A DNA stretch of 64,000 nt, taken from positions 258,589 through 322,588 of the forward strand of contig NZ_BMGK01000002.1 of the NCBI RefSeq assembly GCF_014640155.1, read 5' to 3'. This DNA is from Planktosalinus lacus (lineage in GTDB: Bacteria; Bacteroidota; Bacteroidia; Flavobacteriales; Flavobacteriaceae). The notes under the pieces are model-generated. The model did not search any database. It saw only the letters and a program-made list of their open reading frames with translations, and was not told the DNA's origin. This document shows, in pieces, positions 36,004 to 46,127 of the stretch; position 1 is the first letter of the stretch; every line of letters begins with the position of its first letter. Both the position numbers and the translations under genes were made by a program.

Positions 36004-37050
36004 ATGAAAAAAATCTTAACTATTGCGCTTTGTTTACTGACCTACGTTACTTATTCCCAACAACCCTATTACGATGATGTTAACTTAACCCTCACAGGGC
36101 AGGCATTGTATAATGAGTTACAACAAAAAATTTCAGCATACAATACTTCATTTACCTATGGGGATGCGCGTGATGTGTTGGTATTCACAGATGAAGACCC
36201 TGATAATTCAAACAACGTACTTTTAATTTACGGTTATAATGATAATGACGGAAACTGTACTACAGACCGATCCAGAGACAAAGATGACTTTGGTGGGGTG
36301 TCCTGTGAGTACAACCGCGAACACGTGTTTGCGCGGTCACAACCGGTTCCTGATATGGGAGATGTAAATAACGGGACAACCGGAATTGGTGCAGATCCAC
36401 ATAACCTCAGAGCATCAGACCAGCAAATGAATAACAACAGAGGCAGTAAAAAATTTCAAGATGGCAGTGGGTTCGCAGGTGATGTGGGAAGTGGTAACTG
36501 GTACCCGGGTGATGAGTGGAAAGGTGATGTCGCCAGAATGATCATGTATATGTACACACGGTATGGCGAACAATGCCTGCCTTCCTTTGCAGGAGTTGGA
36601 AGCACTCAGGGAAGCACTCAAATGCTCCAAACATTTTTAGAATGGAATGCCGAAGACCCCGTGAATATTTATGAAGATCAACGAAACGACTATCTTCAAG
36701 CAGCTTATAGCAATCGCAACCCTTTTATTGACAATCCTGTATTAGCTACTATTATTTGGGGCGGACCCCAGGCAGAAGACCGTTGGGGGTTGTTAAGCAC
36801 TCAAACAGTAACTGCTTTTGAATTTGTGATGTATCCCAACCCAAATGCAGATAAGAAACTTACCATTCAATCCAATGCTACTATCGAGTCTGTTGTCATT
36901 TATAATATCAACGGACAAATTGAATTGAATATTCAAAACCCTGAATCCTCTAAACAAACCATAGATTTGAATAACCTAAGAGAAGGTTTTTATCTGGTTA
37001 ATATAAACTCTAACAAAGAGACTTCTACGAAAAAGCTTATTATAAAATAA
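36004..37050 (+). CDS. secreted endonuclease I family nuclease with T9SS sorting domain
   Basis: 348 residues from the ATG at 36004 (the TTG before it is less likely). Signal peptide MKKILTIALCLLTYVTYSQ. The endonuclease I motif is CEYNREHVFARS, with the downstream DPHNLRASDQQMNNNRGSKKF. Residues 270-348 form a T9SS sorting domain (FVMYPNPNADKKL, VVIYNINGQ, GFYLVNINSNKE...KLIIK). Likely an extracellular DNase/RNase used for nutrient scavenging or biofilm DNA. A strong terminator follows. Confidence 0.92.
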   Translation: MKKILTIALCLLTYVTYSQQPYYDDVNLTLTGQALYNELQQKISAYNTSFTYGDARDVLVFTDEDPDNSNNVLLIYGYNDNDGNCTTDRSRDKDDFGGVSCEYNREHVFARSQPVPDMGDVNNGTTGIGADPHNLRASDQQMNNNRGSKKFQDGSGFAGDVGSGNWYPGDEWKGDVARMIMYMYTRYGEQCLPSFAGVGSTQGSTQMLQTFLEWNAEDPVNIYEDQRNDYLQAAYSNRNPFIDNPVLATIIWGGPQAEDRWGLLSTQTVTAFEFVMYPNPNADKKLTIQSNATIESVVIYNINGQIELNIQNPESSKQTIDLNNLREGFYLVNINSNKETSTKKLIIK

Positions 37051-37072
37051 GTTTAAACGCTACAATTAATTT

Positions 37073-37104
37073 AAGCCCGAAACAAAAATTTCGGGCTTTT
37101 TTTT
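37073..37104 (+). terminator. terminator after the secreted nuclease gene
   Basis: Ten-bp stem AAGCCCGAAA / TTTCGGGCTT with loop CAAAAA and an eight-T run. Confidence 0.92.
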
Positions 37105-37118
37105 ACAATAAAAATCCG

Positions 37119-37126
37119 TAATTTTG
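37119..37126 (+). promoter_or_regulatory. purL promoter -7 box TAATTTTG
   Basis: Exact TAnnTTTG box followed by CAC, 34 bp before the ATG at 37160. Because a transcript begins after this box, an in-frame start at 37124 inside the box is excluded. Confidence 0.75.
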
Positions 37127-37159
37127 CACTTTGTTTTTATCAAACAAACACCGCAATTT

Positions 37160-40100
37160 ATGATCCTCTTTTTCTCCAGACAAAACACGGTTTACGCAGT
37201 AGCGACCCATCACAAACTTGACGACCAAAACATACAAAAACTCAACTGGCTTTTTGGCAATGCCACCCTTAAAAACGAATCCGTACTGACACTTCCCGCG
37301 ACGGATTTTTTTGTAGGCCCCCGCGCCGCCATGGTCACGCCCTGGAGTACCAACGCCGTGGAGATTACCCAAAATATGGGTGTAGAAGGCATCATCCGTA
37401 TAGAAGAGTTTCAAATCACCAATGAAAAAGAAGCCGATTTTGACCCGATGCTACTGCAAAAATACACGGAGCTGAATCAGCATTTATTTACCATTGATAT
37501 TCAGCCTGAAGCTATCAAAGAAATTACAGACATTGCCGCTTACAACAAAGAAGAGGGACTTGCATTGAATGACGAAGAAGTCATCTATCTTGAAGAACTA
37601 TCCAAACGTCTGGAACGACCCCTTACAGATTCTGAAGTGTTTGGTTTCTCACAAGTCAATTCAGAGCACTGCCGCCATAAAATCTTTAATGGCACCTTTG
37701 TGATTGACGGAGTGGAAAAACCATCGTCACTGTTTAAACTCATTAAAAAGACCTCTGCTGAAAATCCCAATACGATTGTTTCAGCTTATAAAGACAATGT
37801 GGCTTTCATAAAAGGCCCCACGGTAGAGCAATTCGCTCCCAAAAGTGCCGACAAACCGGACTTTTACCAAAAGAAAAACTATGACAGTGTGATTTCGCTA
37901 AAAGCGGAAACCCACAACTTCCCCACCACGGTGGAACCCTTTAACGGTGCCGCAACCGGAAGCGGCGGCGAAATACGCGACCGTCTCGCCGGCGGCAAAG
38001 GCTCCTTGCCCCTGGCAGGAACAGCGGTTTATATGACCTCTTATCCCCGTTTGGAAAGCAACCGCTCCTATGAGCAAAACCTCGCAGCCCGAAAGTGGTT
38101 GTACCAAACCCCGCTCGACATTCTTATCAAAGCCTCAAACGGTGCCTCTGACTTCGGAAACAAATTCGGACAACCCTTAATTGCGGGTTCGGTATTGACT
38201 TTTGAACATCAGGAAACCGATCGGATGTTAGGCTATGACAAAGTGATAATGCTTGCCGGAGGTATCGGTTACGGAAAAAAAGATCAAAGCATCAAAGACA
38301 AACCCAATGTGGGAGACGATATCGTTATTCTGGGTGGTGATAACTACCGCATTGGTATGGGAGGTGCTGCGGTTTCTTCTGCAGATACCGGGGCTTTAAG
38401 CAGCGCGATAACCCTAAACGCTGTACAACGCTCCAACCCCGAAATGCAAAAACGTGCCGCCAATGCCATTCGTGGTTTGGTAGAAAGTGATATCAACCCC
38501 ATTGTTTCCATTCACGACCACGGCGCCGGGGGACACCTCAACTGCCTGAGCGAACTCGTGGAAGAAACCGGTGGCGAAATCGCTTTGGAAAAACTGCCCG
38601 TGGGTGACCCTACCCTTTCGGCGAAAGAAATTATCGGCAACGAATCCCAGGAACGTATGGGACTCGTTATTGGCCAAAAAGATACTGAAACCCTGAGACG
38701 CATTGCCGAACGCGAACGTTCCCCGATGTATGAGGTAGGTACCGTCACCGGCGACCACCGCTTTGTCTTTAAAGCCCAAGACAGCAAAAACCCAATGGAC
38801 CTGGCACTGGCCGATATGTTTGGCAGTTCGCCAAAAACCATCATGACAGACACAACCATTGACAGAAACTATCCTGCACTCAAGTATAGTTCAGACAAAC
38901 TCAACCAATATATCACACAGGTACTGCAACTGGAAGCCGTGGCCTGTAAAGACTGGTTGACCAACAAAGTAGACCGTTGTGTAACCGGGCGTGTCGCCAA
39001 GCAACAATGTGTGGGACCCCTGCAAATTCCGTTAAACAACTGCGGAGTGATGGCTTTGGATTACATCGGCAAGGAAGGAGTGGCCACTAGTATTGGGCAC
39101 TCCCCCATTTCGGGCTTGATTGACCCGGTGGCGGGCTCACAAAACTCCATTGCCGAAGCTTTGACCAACATCGTTTGGGCACCCTTAAAAGACGGCTTGC
39201 AATCGGTTTCGCTTTCAGCCAACTGGATGTGGCCCTGTAACAACCCCGGTGAAGACGCACGCTTGTACGCAGCCGTAGAAGCCGTTTCACAATTTTCCAT
39301 CGCTCTGGGCATCAATGTGCCCACGGGTAAGGATTCACTTTCCATGAAACAAAAATACCCTGATGGCGATGTGATCTCTCCCGGAACAGTGATTATTTCT
39401 GCTACCGGAAACTGTGATGCTATTACGCAAGTGGTAGAGCCTGTTTTACAAAAAAACAAAGGAAGCATCTATTACCTCAACCTGAGCAAAGACACCTTAA
39501 AACTGGGCGGTTCTTCTTTTGCTCAAATATTGAACGAAATTGGTGATGAAGCACCTTCGGTGAAGGATGCGGCTTATTTTAAAACCGCTTTCAATACCCT
39601 GCAGTCGTTAATTCGCAACGGTCAAATAGCAGCCGGACATGACATTTCTTCCGGTGGGATGTTGACCGCATTATTGGAAATGTGTTTTGCAGACAACACC
39701 CTGGGGGCTTCGGTTGACCTTTCCGCTTTAAGCGAAAAAGACCTCATCAAAATTCTCTTTGCAGAAAACACCGGTGTGCTGATTCAAGCTAACGACGATA
39801 CTGCTGTTGAAGCCGCTTTCACGAAGGCAAACATAGAAGCCATCAAAATAGGAACCGTCACCGAAAGCGATGCCCTTACCATCAAACACGGAACAACAAC
39901 CGAACGATTTAGCATTTCTGAAATGCGGGATGTGTGGTACAAAACCTCACACCTCCTCGACCGTAAACAAAGCGGCACACAAAAAGCCGATGAGCGTTTT
40001 GAGAATTATAAAAAGCAGCCGCTGGAGTTTAAGTTTCCGAAACATTTTGACGGGAAATTACCTGTATCCAATGGAGAAAAACGCATCAAAGCAGCTATTC

Positions 40101-40828
40101 TTCGTGAAAAAGGCAGCAACAGCGAACGCGAAATGGCCAATGCTATGTACCTCGCCGGTTTTGATGTGAAAGACGTACATATGACCGATTTGATTGCAGG
40201 GCGTGAGACATTGGAAGACATTCAGTTTATAGCTGCCGTGGGCGGATTCTCAAACAGTGACGTGCTGGGCAGTGCCAAAGGCTGGGCCGGTGCATTTTTA
40301 TACAATGAAAAAGCCAACAAAGCCCTGAAAGACTTTTTTGCCAGAAAAGACACCTTATCATTAGGTGTTTGCAACGGTTGCCAGTTGTTTATTGAATTGG
40401 GGCTTATCAATCCTGAGCACGAACACAAACCCAAAATGCTGCACAACGACAGCCATAAGTTTGAGTGTACATTTACCTCTGTAGAAATAGCAGAAAATGA
40501 TTCGGTGATGCTTTCTACTCTGGCCGGCAGCAAACTCGGTATCTGGTCGGCACACGGTGAAGGGAAGTTCAGTTTCCCCTACGGAAAAGAACAATACAAT
40601 ATTGTGGGTACTTACGGTTATGAAGGCTATCCTGCCAACCCCAACGGCTCAGATTTCAACACGGCCATCATGACCGATGAAACCGGAAGACATCTGGTGA
40701 TGATGCCTCACTTAGAGCGCTCCACCTTCCCCTGGAACTGGGCATATTATCCCAAAGACAGGAACGACAAGGTCTCACCCTGGCTGGAGGCGTTTGTGAA
40801 TGCAAGGGAGTGGCTGGAGAAAAAGTAA
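37160..40828 (+). CDS. purL: phosphoribosylformylglycinamidine synthase, large single-chain form
   Basis: About 1222 residues, the large PurL type. Purine step 4: FGAR plus glutamine and ATP gives FGAM. The N-terminal and AIRS-type domains include EVFGFSQVNSEHCRHKIFNG, KAETHNFPTTVEPFNGAATGSGGEIRD (phosphate-binding) and GHDISSGGML. The C-terminal glutaminase has LGVCNGCQLF (catalytic Cys) and SAHGEGKF with the His/Glu. The start was set at 37160 because of the promoter position. It is a single gene; regulation by purines is not visible. Confidence 0.97.
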   Translation: MILFFSRQNTVYAVATHHKLDDQNIQKLNWLFGNATLKNESVLTLPATDFFVGPRAAMVTPWSTNAVEITQNMGVEGIIRIEEFQITNEKEADFDPMLLQKYTELNQHLFTIDIQPEAIKEITDIAAYNKEEGLALNDEEVIYLEELSKRLERPLTDSEVFGFSQVNSEHCRHKIFNGTFVIDGVEKPSSLFKLIKKTSAENPNTIVSAYKDNVAFIKGPTVEQFAPKSADKPDFYQKKNYDSVISLKAETHNFPTTVEPFNGAATGSGGEIRDRLAGGKGSLPLAGTAVYMTSYPRLESNRSYEQNLAARKWLYQTPLDILIKASNGASDFGNKFGQPLIAGSVLTFEHQETDRMLGYDKVIMLAGGIGYGKKDQSIKDKPNVGDDIVILGGDNYRIGMGGAAVSSADTGALSSAITLNAVQRSNPEMQKRAANAIRGLVESDINPIVSIHDHGAGGHLNCLSELVEETGGEIALEKLPVGDPTLSAKEIIGNESQERMGLVIGQKDTETLRRIAERERSPMYEVGTVTGDHRFVFKAQDSKNPMDLALADMFGSSPKTIMTDTTIDRNYPALKYSSDKLNQYITQVLQLEAVACKDWLTNKVDRCVTGRVAKQQCVGPLQIPLNNCGVMALDYIGKEGVATSIGHSPISGLIDPVAGSQNSIAEALTNIVWAPLKDGLQSVSLSANWMWPCNNPGEDARLYAAVEAVSQFSIALGINVPTGKDSLSMKQKYPDGDVISPGTVIISATGNCDAITQVVEPVLQKNKGSIYYLNLSKDTLKLGGSSFAQILNEIGDEAPSVKDAAYFKTAFNTLQSLIRNGQIAAGHDISSGGMLTALLEMCFADNTLGASVDLSALSEKDLIKILFAENTGVLIQANDDTAVEAAFTKANIEAIKIGTVTESDALTIKHGTTTERFSISEMRDVWYKTSHLLDRKQSGTQKADERFENYKKQPLEFKFPKHFDGKLPVSNGEKRIKAAILREKGSNSEREMANAMYLAGFDVKDVHMTDLIAGRETLEDIQFIAAVGGFSNSDVLGSAKGWAGAFLYNEKANKALKDFFARKDTLSLGVCNGCQLFIELGLINPEHEHKPKMLHNDSHKFECTFTSVEIAENDSVMLSTLAGSKLGIWSAHGEGKFSFPYGKEQYNIVGTYGYEGYPANPNGSDFNTAIMTDETGRHLVMMPHLERSTFPWNWAYYPKDRNDKVSPWLEAFVNAREWLEKK

Positions 40829-40840
40829 ACTTAACATTTA

Positions 40841-40885
40841 AAACTTAAAAGCTGTTTGATTGATTTTCAAACAGCTTTTAAGTTT
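40841..40885 (+). terminator. terminator after purL
   Basis: A 19-bp perfect stem (AAACTTAAAAGCTGTTTGA / TCAAACAGCTTTTAAGTTT, loop TTGATTT) followed by T. Confidence 0.92.
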
Positions 40886-40951
40886 TTTACCATCCATCAA
40901 TTGAAAATGGCTAATGGTCAATTCACATCATTATAAACCCTACCCTGATAG

Positions 40952-40959
40952 TAGATTTG
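40952..40959 (+). promoter_or_regulatory. -7 box TAGATTTG ahead of the T9SS protein gene
   Basis: Exact TAnnTTTG match 29 bp before the ATG at 40989. Confidence 0.6.
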
Positions 40960-40988
40960 CCTCATAATCATTTAAAAACAAATTAATT

Positions 40989-42131
40989 ATGAAAACATTA
41001 TCTACTCTACTTATACTATTTATTTTTGGTATATGTATGACTATGGGAAGCGCAAAACTAATAGCACAACCTGCAAATGACCTTATTGAAAACGCAATAG
41101 ACCTTGGGTATGGCCCCATACCTTATGATGAGGAGGCAGTTGATTTTTCAAATGCCACAAACGCAAATGATCATACACCGGGAGGAACAGGATGTGCATT
41201 GTCACAGCCCGGCGTATGGTATAAATTCACAGCTACCAAAGTGGGGGTAGTGGGTGCTGGTATAATTTTACCTGATAGTCCCGTAATTGTATTCTTTGAA
41301 GGTCCTGCAGAGGGTGTGACTTCAGGTATGGAACTTTTTTATGTAGATCAGCCAAATAACACATGTGCTGTTGGTTCCTTATCAAGCATTGAAACAACAC
41401 CAGGGACAACTTATTATGTATATATGAAAAACAATGTAGCATCTGATATTTTAATTAATACTACCAATGCATTTCAAGTCCCTGAAAATGATTTGATAGA
41501 AAATGCCATTAACCTAAATGGAATGGAAGACTACTTTGAAGAAGACATTCATTTTTTAATGGCTACTAATACCAATGATGGTGGTGCCAATGGTTGTGAT
41601 ATTGGAGAGGCCGGAATTTGGTACAAATTCACAGCTCAGATTGACGGGCAAGTTGTTGCCGGCATTAGTAGTGCTGCGACTGAAGGTGGTATAATTTTTT
41701 ATACTGCTGAGGACGAAAATGCCACATCAGGTTCTGACTTAACATGGTTTAATGCACCAAACAATCCCTGTGCAGGGGGAAATATTACTTCTATTGAGGC
41801 AATAGCCGGAAACACCTATTATGTGTTTACAGGTATGGATGACCCTTATGGGGACTTTTCAATCAACCTTTCTCAAATATTGAATAATTCTGACTTTACT
41901 ATTGTAGATTTCAACTATTACCCAAATCCGGTTGTTGAACAATTGAATTTTAGTTCAAAAACTACAATTGACCACATTAAAGTATACAACCTTTTAGGGC
42001 AAGTGGTTTTAAATGAAATCATAAACAACACCTCAGGCTCCCTAGATATGAGACATTTGACAAATGGAATGTATTTGGCTGAAGTAACCTCAGGTGATAT
42101 TAAAACCACAGCAAAAATCCTGAAAAAATAA
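40989..42131 (+). CDS. secreted two-repeat protein with T9SS sorting domain
   Basis: 380 residues. Signal peptide ends near SAKLIAQ. Two similar beta-sandwich repeats of about 135 residues follow: NDLIENAIDLGYG...GVWYKFTA...NTTYYVY-like and NDLIENAINLNGM...GIWYKFTAQ...GNTYYVF. The shared NDLIENAI and WYKFTA pieces are typical of pre-peptidase C-terminal (PPC)-like modules. The last 75 residues are a T9SS sorting domain (FNYYPNPVVEQLNF, KVYNLLGQVV, GMYLAEVTSGD...KILKK). No catalytic domain is present. Confidence 0.85.
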   Translation: MKTLSTLLILFIFGICMTMGSAKLIAQPANDLIENAIDLGYGPIPYDEEAVDFSNATNANDHTPGGTGCALSQPGVWYKFTATKVGVVGAGIILPDSPVIVFFEGPAEGVTSGMELFYVDQPNNTCAVGSLSSIETTPGTTYYVYMKNNVASDILINTTNAFQVPENDLIENAINLNGMEDYFEEDIHFLMATNTNDGGANGCDIGEAGIWYKFTAQIDGQVVAGISSAATEGGIIFYTAEDENATSGSDLTWFNAPNNPCAGGNITSIEAIAGNTYYVFTGMDDPYGDFSINLSQILNNSDFTIVDFNYYPNPVVEQLNFSSKTTIDHIKVYNLLGQVVLNEIINNTSGSLDMRHLTNGMYLAEVTSGDIKTTAKILKK

Positions 42132-42163
42132 AATAGTTGTCAAGTTTTATTTAGTTTGTTGAA

Positions 42164-42202
42164 AAAAATGCTGTTTTGTATTTAACGCAAAGCAGCATTT
42201 TT
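42164..42202 (+). terminator. terminator between T9SS gene and kinase locus
   Basis: A 15-bp stem with one G-U pair (AAAAATGCTGTTTTG / CAAAGCAGCATTTTT), loop 42179-42187. Confidence 0.8.
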
Positions 42203-42262
42203 AAATTCAAATAAAAAAATAACTACATTTATTTTTCCTTTTACAACCTCACTAATCAATTT

Positions 42263-43465
42263 ATGGGTTTGAAAATCAATAAAAATAACAGGTTTGACAC
42301 TGATCAATTTGAAGAAATCCTGATCTACTTCATCACTTCCATTCACAATAAAAATACTGAAGAAGCTATTTTATGGGACCTGGCAAAAAACTGTATTTCC
42401 AAACTGGACTTTAAGGATTGTGTCATATATCTGGTCGACTCGCACAATAAGACTTTGATACAAAAAGCGGCCTATGGTCCAAAAAACCCAAAGGATTATG
42501 AATTGTACAAACCCGTCACCATTGCTGTGGGTAAAGGGATTACCGGCACAGTAGCGCTCACAGGAACACCGGAAATTATCGCAGATACTTCTGCAGACCC
42601 CAGATACATTCTGGATGATGAAATGCGGTTTTCTGAAATATGTGTCCCCATCATGGCAAACGGTGAAGTGCTGGGTGTAATAGACTGTGAGCATCCTGAA
42701 AAAAACTATTATACAAACCAGCATCTAAGGATACTCAAAACCATAGCTTCCATATGTGGAATCAAACTCAATCAAATAAGAACTGAAAAAAGAATAAAAA
42801 CAGAACAGGAAAAATTGTTGAAAATACAAACTGAAATGGTTGCCTTAAAGCTAAAGGCATTTCAGTCACAAATGAACCCGCATTTTGTATTTAACACCCT
42901 CAATGCCATTCAGTATTTTATCACTTCAGATGAAAAGGTGAAAGCACTGAACTATTTATCGGTTTTCAGTAAACTGATCCGCTATTACCTCAAAAATTTT
43001 GAAAAAGAAACCATTTCTCTAAGTGATGAAATCGCTATGCTTACCTGGTATTTAAGGTTGCAAAAACTGCGGTATGACAAACGTTTTGAATACACGCTCA
43101 ACACAGTCTCCAATTCCACAAATTCAGATGCCCGCATACCCTGTTTTATTCTTCAAACCTTGTTGGAAAATATTATTGAATTTTCAGTTTTTAGCAATAA
43201 AGACCATGCTGATATCAATATTGATTTTAAAATTAGTGAAGAAAACGTTCAGGTTGATGTTGATTTTAACTTTAAAAACACCCATACCGGAAAAACAAAT
43301 TACCTTCCCGAATACAGAAAAGAGATTTCAAAATGGCAGGACCAGATAAGAATGCTTAATTTAACCAAGGATTACAACATCAAAAAAAAAGTGGCACTAA
43401 AAACAAAAGTAAAGAAGGAATTTGCCGGCGGGCAAGTGGTATTGTGTCTCCCTAACCTGATATAA
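42263..43465 (+). CDS. GAF-domain LytS-type kinase with degenerate ATPase domain
   Basis: 400 residues, cytoplasmic. Residues about 20-170 form a GAF domain (VIYLVDSHNKTLIQKAAYG, GKGITGTVALTG, IPMANGEVLGVIDCEH-like). Residues 200-290 match the His_kinase (LytS) domain: QMNPHFVFNTLNAIQYF with the phospho-acceptor His, and LSDEIAMLTWYLRLQKLRYD. The ATPase N-box is retained only as LQTLLENIIEF, while the glycine-rich DxGxG motifs present in the downstream kinase are missing. It may be a sensor subunit for the next kinase rather than an active enzyme. Two bp before the next gene. Confidence 0.85.
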   Translation: MGLKINKNNRFDTDQFEEILIYFITSIHNKNTEEAILWDLAKNCISKLDFKDCVIYLVDSHNKTLIQKAAYGPKNPKDYELYKPVTIAVGKGITGTVALTGTPEIIADTSADPRYILDDEMRFSEICVPIMANGEVLGVIDCEHPEKNYYTNQHLRILKTIASICGIKLNQIRTEKRIKTEQEKLLKIQTEMVALKLKAFQSQMNPHFVFNTLNAIQYFITSDEKVKALNYLSVFSKLIRYYLKNFEKETISLSDEIAMLTWYLRLQKLRYDKRFEYTLNTVSNSTNSDARIPCFILQTLLENIIEFSVFSNKDHADINIDFKISEENVQVDVDFNFKNTHTGKTNYLPEYRKEISKWQDQIRMLNLTKDYNIKKKVALKTKVKKEFAGGQVVLCLPNLI

Positions 43466-43467
43466 TC

Positions 43468-45294
43468 GTGAAATTAAACCTGACATATTTTATCTGCTTC
43501 CTTTTCCTCTTTAGTGGAAATATTTCGTGGACACAGCATACCGAAGAATTTCAGGTCCCTTTTAAATTATTAAAAGTAAAGCAGGACACCCTTGCTGTGG
43601 AGAACATTATCGATAATGCCAAAGTTTTATTTTCCGGCACTAAAAAAGATGTAAAAAGCACTCCCGGTGACATCTTTTGGGTGCAACTGGATTTTTCGGA
43701 ACATCTGGATCTTTTAAGCCTAAAAGAACATTGGTATATCTATATTGAATATCTCAACAGGGCACAAATATATTATCAGGATCAAAACACAATCCGTTCC
43801 ACCGTTTTGGGAAGTTTTGAAACCGGCAAGGCTTTTACCGGTGAATTTCCTTTTACACAAGAACACCTCATAGATTCCAAATACCTGTATTTAAAAGCTG
43901 AAAAACTGAATGTCAAATACAACTTCAGCAAGCACCCTTTTAAATGTTACAGTGATACCGTTCAGCATTATAAGCAAAACTATATTTCAAGATTTCATTT
44001 TAACAGCAAAGCATTAACGTATTTTTTCCTTGGGGTTTCGCTCATAATTACAATCATTGCTTTGACCATATATTTCATCAACAGAAAAAAAGACTATCTG
44101 TTGTATGTGCTCTATGTAACCTGTATGGCTGTATATTTTGGAAGGTTTGTTTTTGAATCGTATACAGACACATTTGGAAGTTTCTCTTTTACTACCTTTT
44201 TCCTGAATAATTTTTTTGAAATACTTTCAAATATATTTTACATCCTCTTTGTAAAGTATTATCTCAACACTGCTGCACGCTATCCAAAACTCAATACAGG
44301 CATCCGTTTTGCAGTACTGTTTTTGACGGTTTTATTACTCTTTGACAGTGCCGTGCTGTTGATGCAAAATTTCAGTTTACACGCGTTTTTACTGGACATA
44401 AGAGCAGTTATCATAACAACTTTTGTCGTTTTGAGCATTGTTTATCTCTTGTTTCATTTAAAGAACAAGCTCACTTATTTCATTGTTTTTGGCTCCTTTT
44501 TTTATTCAGCAGGGTCTGTAATGGTTTTTTTAACAGGATATGCCTATTATGTAAAAACAGGAGCCCTTATTGAGATTATTATTTTTGGTCTGGGTCTGGG
44601 ATATAAGATAAAATTGGAATATCAGGAAAAAATCGCCGCTCAGCAAGAAGCCATTGAGAATTATATCAAGGCATTAAGAGCACAGATGAATCCGCATTTT
44701 ATCTTTAATTCCCTCAGTTCCATTCAGCATTTGATTTTAAAGAGTGATACCTCTGCAGCGTTGAAATATCTATCAAAATTTAGCCAACTGATGCGATCAA
44801 CTCTGGAAAACTCCATTGAAAAGAATGTCACCTTAGCTGAAGAAATCAAGTTGCTGGAAACCTATCTCGACTTGGAATCCCTTCGATTTGACGGTAGTTT
44901 TTCATATGAAATCAATGCTGAAAAACACCTCGACACCCAACTGCTGGAAGTGCCCTTACTCATCATCCAACCCTTTGTGGAAAACGCCATTCTTCACGGT
45001 TTGCTTCCTAAAAAGGATGGTGAAAAAAAAGTAACCATCACATTTTCAGAAGATATACACTATATCACGGCAACCATAGAAGACACCGGCATAGGCAGAA
45101 AAGCAAGCAACTCACTTTATGAAAACACCACAAAACCAAAAAAGATTTCAAGGGGCATTGAACTCACTGAAAAACGCATTGAAGTTTTAAAATCTCAAGA
45201 ATACGAGGTAGAGGCCTATAAAATTGAAGACCTTACAGATGCCTCAGGAAATGCTGCCGGAACTAGGGTTATTGTAAAAATACCAAAAAATTAA
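43468..45294 (+). CDS. 7TM-type (7TMR-DISM) LytS-family sensor histidine kinase, GTG start
   Basis: 608 residues from GTG at 43468. An N-terminal signal/helix and periplasmic beta domain (residues 30-175) precede seven hydrophobic helices (from YFFLGVSLIITIIALTIYFI to LIEIIIFGLGLGYKI), a coiled link, then QMNPHFIFNSLSSIQHLIL with the phospho-acceptor His, ENAILHG N-box and IEDTGIGRKAS G-box, all intact. It is expected to phosphorylate the LytTR regulator that starts 4 bp downstream. The stimulus is unknown. Confidence 0.9.
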   Translation: MKLNLTYFICFLFLFSGNISWTQHTEEFQVPFKLLKVKQDTLAVENIIDNAKVLFSGTKKDVKSTPGDIFWVQLDFSEHLDLLSLKEHWYIYIEYLNRAQIYYQDQNTIRSTVLGSFETGKAFTGEFPFTQEHLIDSKYLYLKAEKLNVKYNFSKHPFKCYSDTVQHYKQNYISRFHFNSKALTYFFLGVSLIITIIALTIYFINRKKDYLLYVLYVTCMAVYFGRFVFESYTDTFGSFSFTTFFLNNFFEILSNIFYILFVKYYLNTAARYPKLNTGIRFAVLFLTVLLLFDSAVLLMQNFSLHAFLLDIRAVIITTFVVLSIVYLLFHLKNKLTYFIVFGSFFYSAGSVMVFLTGYAYYVKTGALIEIIIFGLGLGYKIKLEYQEKIAAQQEAIENYIKALRAQMNPHFIFNSLSSIQHLILKSDTSAALKYLSKFSQLMRSTLENSIEKNVTLAEEIKLLETYLDLESLRFDGSFSYEINAEKHLDTQLLEVPLLIIQPFVENAILHGLLPKKDGEKKVTITFSEDIHYITATIEDTGIGRKASNSLYENTTKPKKISRGIELTEKRIEVLKSQEYEVEAYKIEDLTDASGNAAGTRVIVKIPKN

Positions 45295-45298
45295 TCTT

Positions 45299-46048
45299 AT
45301 GGATTTAAAAGCAATCATCGTCGAAGACGAAACGCATAGCCGGGAAACACTCAAAAACCTGCTCGAAAAATTTTGTGAAGGCGTGGAGGTTATTGGTTTG
45401 GCCGCTTCCGTTAAGGAAGCATTGGAGATCATTCCCAAAGCCAAACCTGATGTGGTCTTTATGGACATAGAGCTCCAGTCAGGCACCGGATTTGACATCC
45501 TTACCCAACTGCCCGAAATTAATTTTGAAGTGATCTTCACCACCGCTTTTGACCAATATGCCATCAAGGCCGTTAAATTCAGTTCGCTGGATTACTTATT
45601 AAAACCCATTGACCTGGAAGAACTTCAAAACGCTGTTGAAAAAGCTAAAAAGATCAAAAACCGAATGGAATACAATCGGCAGTTGAAAACACTTTTGCAA
45701 AACATCAACCAACCCAAACTCTCCAAAATATGTCTGGCTACAGCAGACGGATTTGAGTTTATAAACACCAACGAAATACTGTATTGTGAAGCGGGGGGCT
45801 CATACACGACGTTTGTTTTGGGTAACGGAAAAAAACTTCTGGTAAGCAAGCATTTGAAGGAATATGAAAATATGTTAACAGACCAACATTTTATGCGGGT
45901 GCACAACAGTTACCTCATCAACCTCAAAGAAGTCAAAAAATATGTCAAATCAGATGGTGGGTATATTGTAATGAATAATGACGACATTGTGAGTATTTCC
46001 AGGAACAAAAAAGAAAAATTTCTGGATGCTATGCAAATGTTGATTTAA
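45299..46048 (+). CDS. LytTR-family response regulator
   Basis: 249 residues. Receiver domain with phospho-acceptor Asp in VVFMDIELQSGTGFD, acidic pair EDE near the N-terminus (IIVEDETHS) and switch Lys in YLLKPIDLEEL. The C-terminal LytTR DNA-binding domain is clear in FINTNEILYCEAGGSYT, RVHNSYLINLKEV and the end SISRNKKEKFL. LytTR proteins usually bind two direct repeats about two helix turns apart; the twin repeats before the RNA units at 31.5-31.8 kb have that geometry, but no link is proven. Last gene of the kinase operon. Confidence 0.95.
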   Translation: MDLKAIIVEDETHSRETLKNLLEKFCEGVEVIGLAASVKEALEIIPKAKPDVVFMDIELQSGTGFDILTQLPEINFEVIFTTAFDQYAIKAVKFSSLDYLLKPIDLEELQNAVEKAKKIKNRMEYNRQLKTLLQNINQPKLSKICLATADGFEFINTNEILYCEAGGSYTTFVLGNGKKLLVSKHLKEYENMLTDQHFMRVHNSYLINLKEVKKYVKSDGGYIVMNNDDIVSISRNKKEKFLDAMQMLI

Positions 46049-46127
46049 GATTAATCCCATTTAATATTATAACTCTTAAACTCCACAATTTTTCTTATTT
46101 TGCATTGCATTAAAATAAGAACATACT

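Noticed and set aside
37124-37160. Upstream start for purL
   Set aside because: It lies within the -7 box TAATTTTG (37119-37126), so it is before the transcript start.
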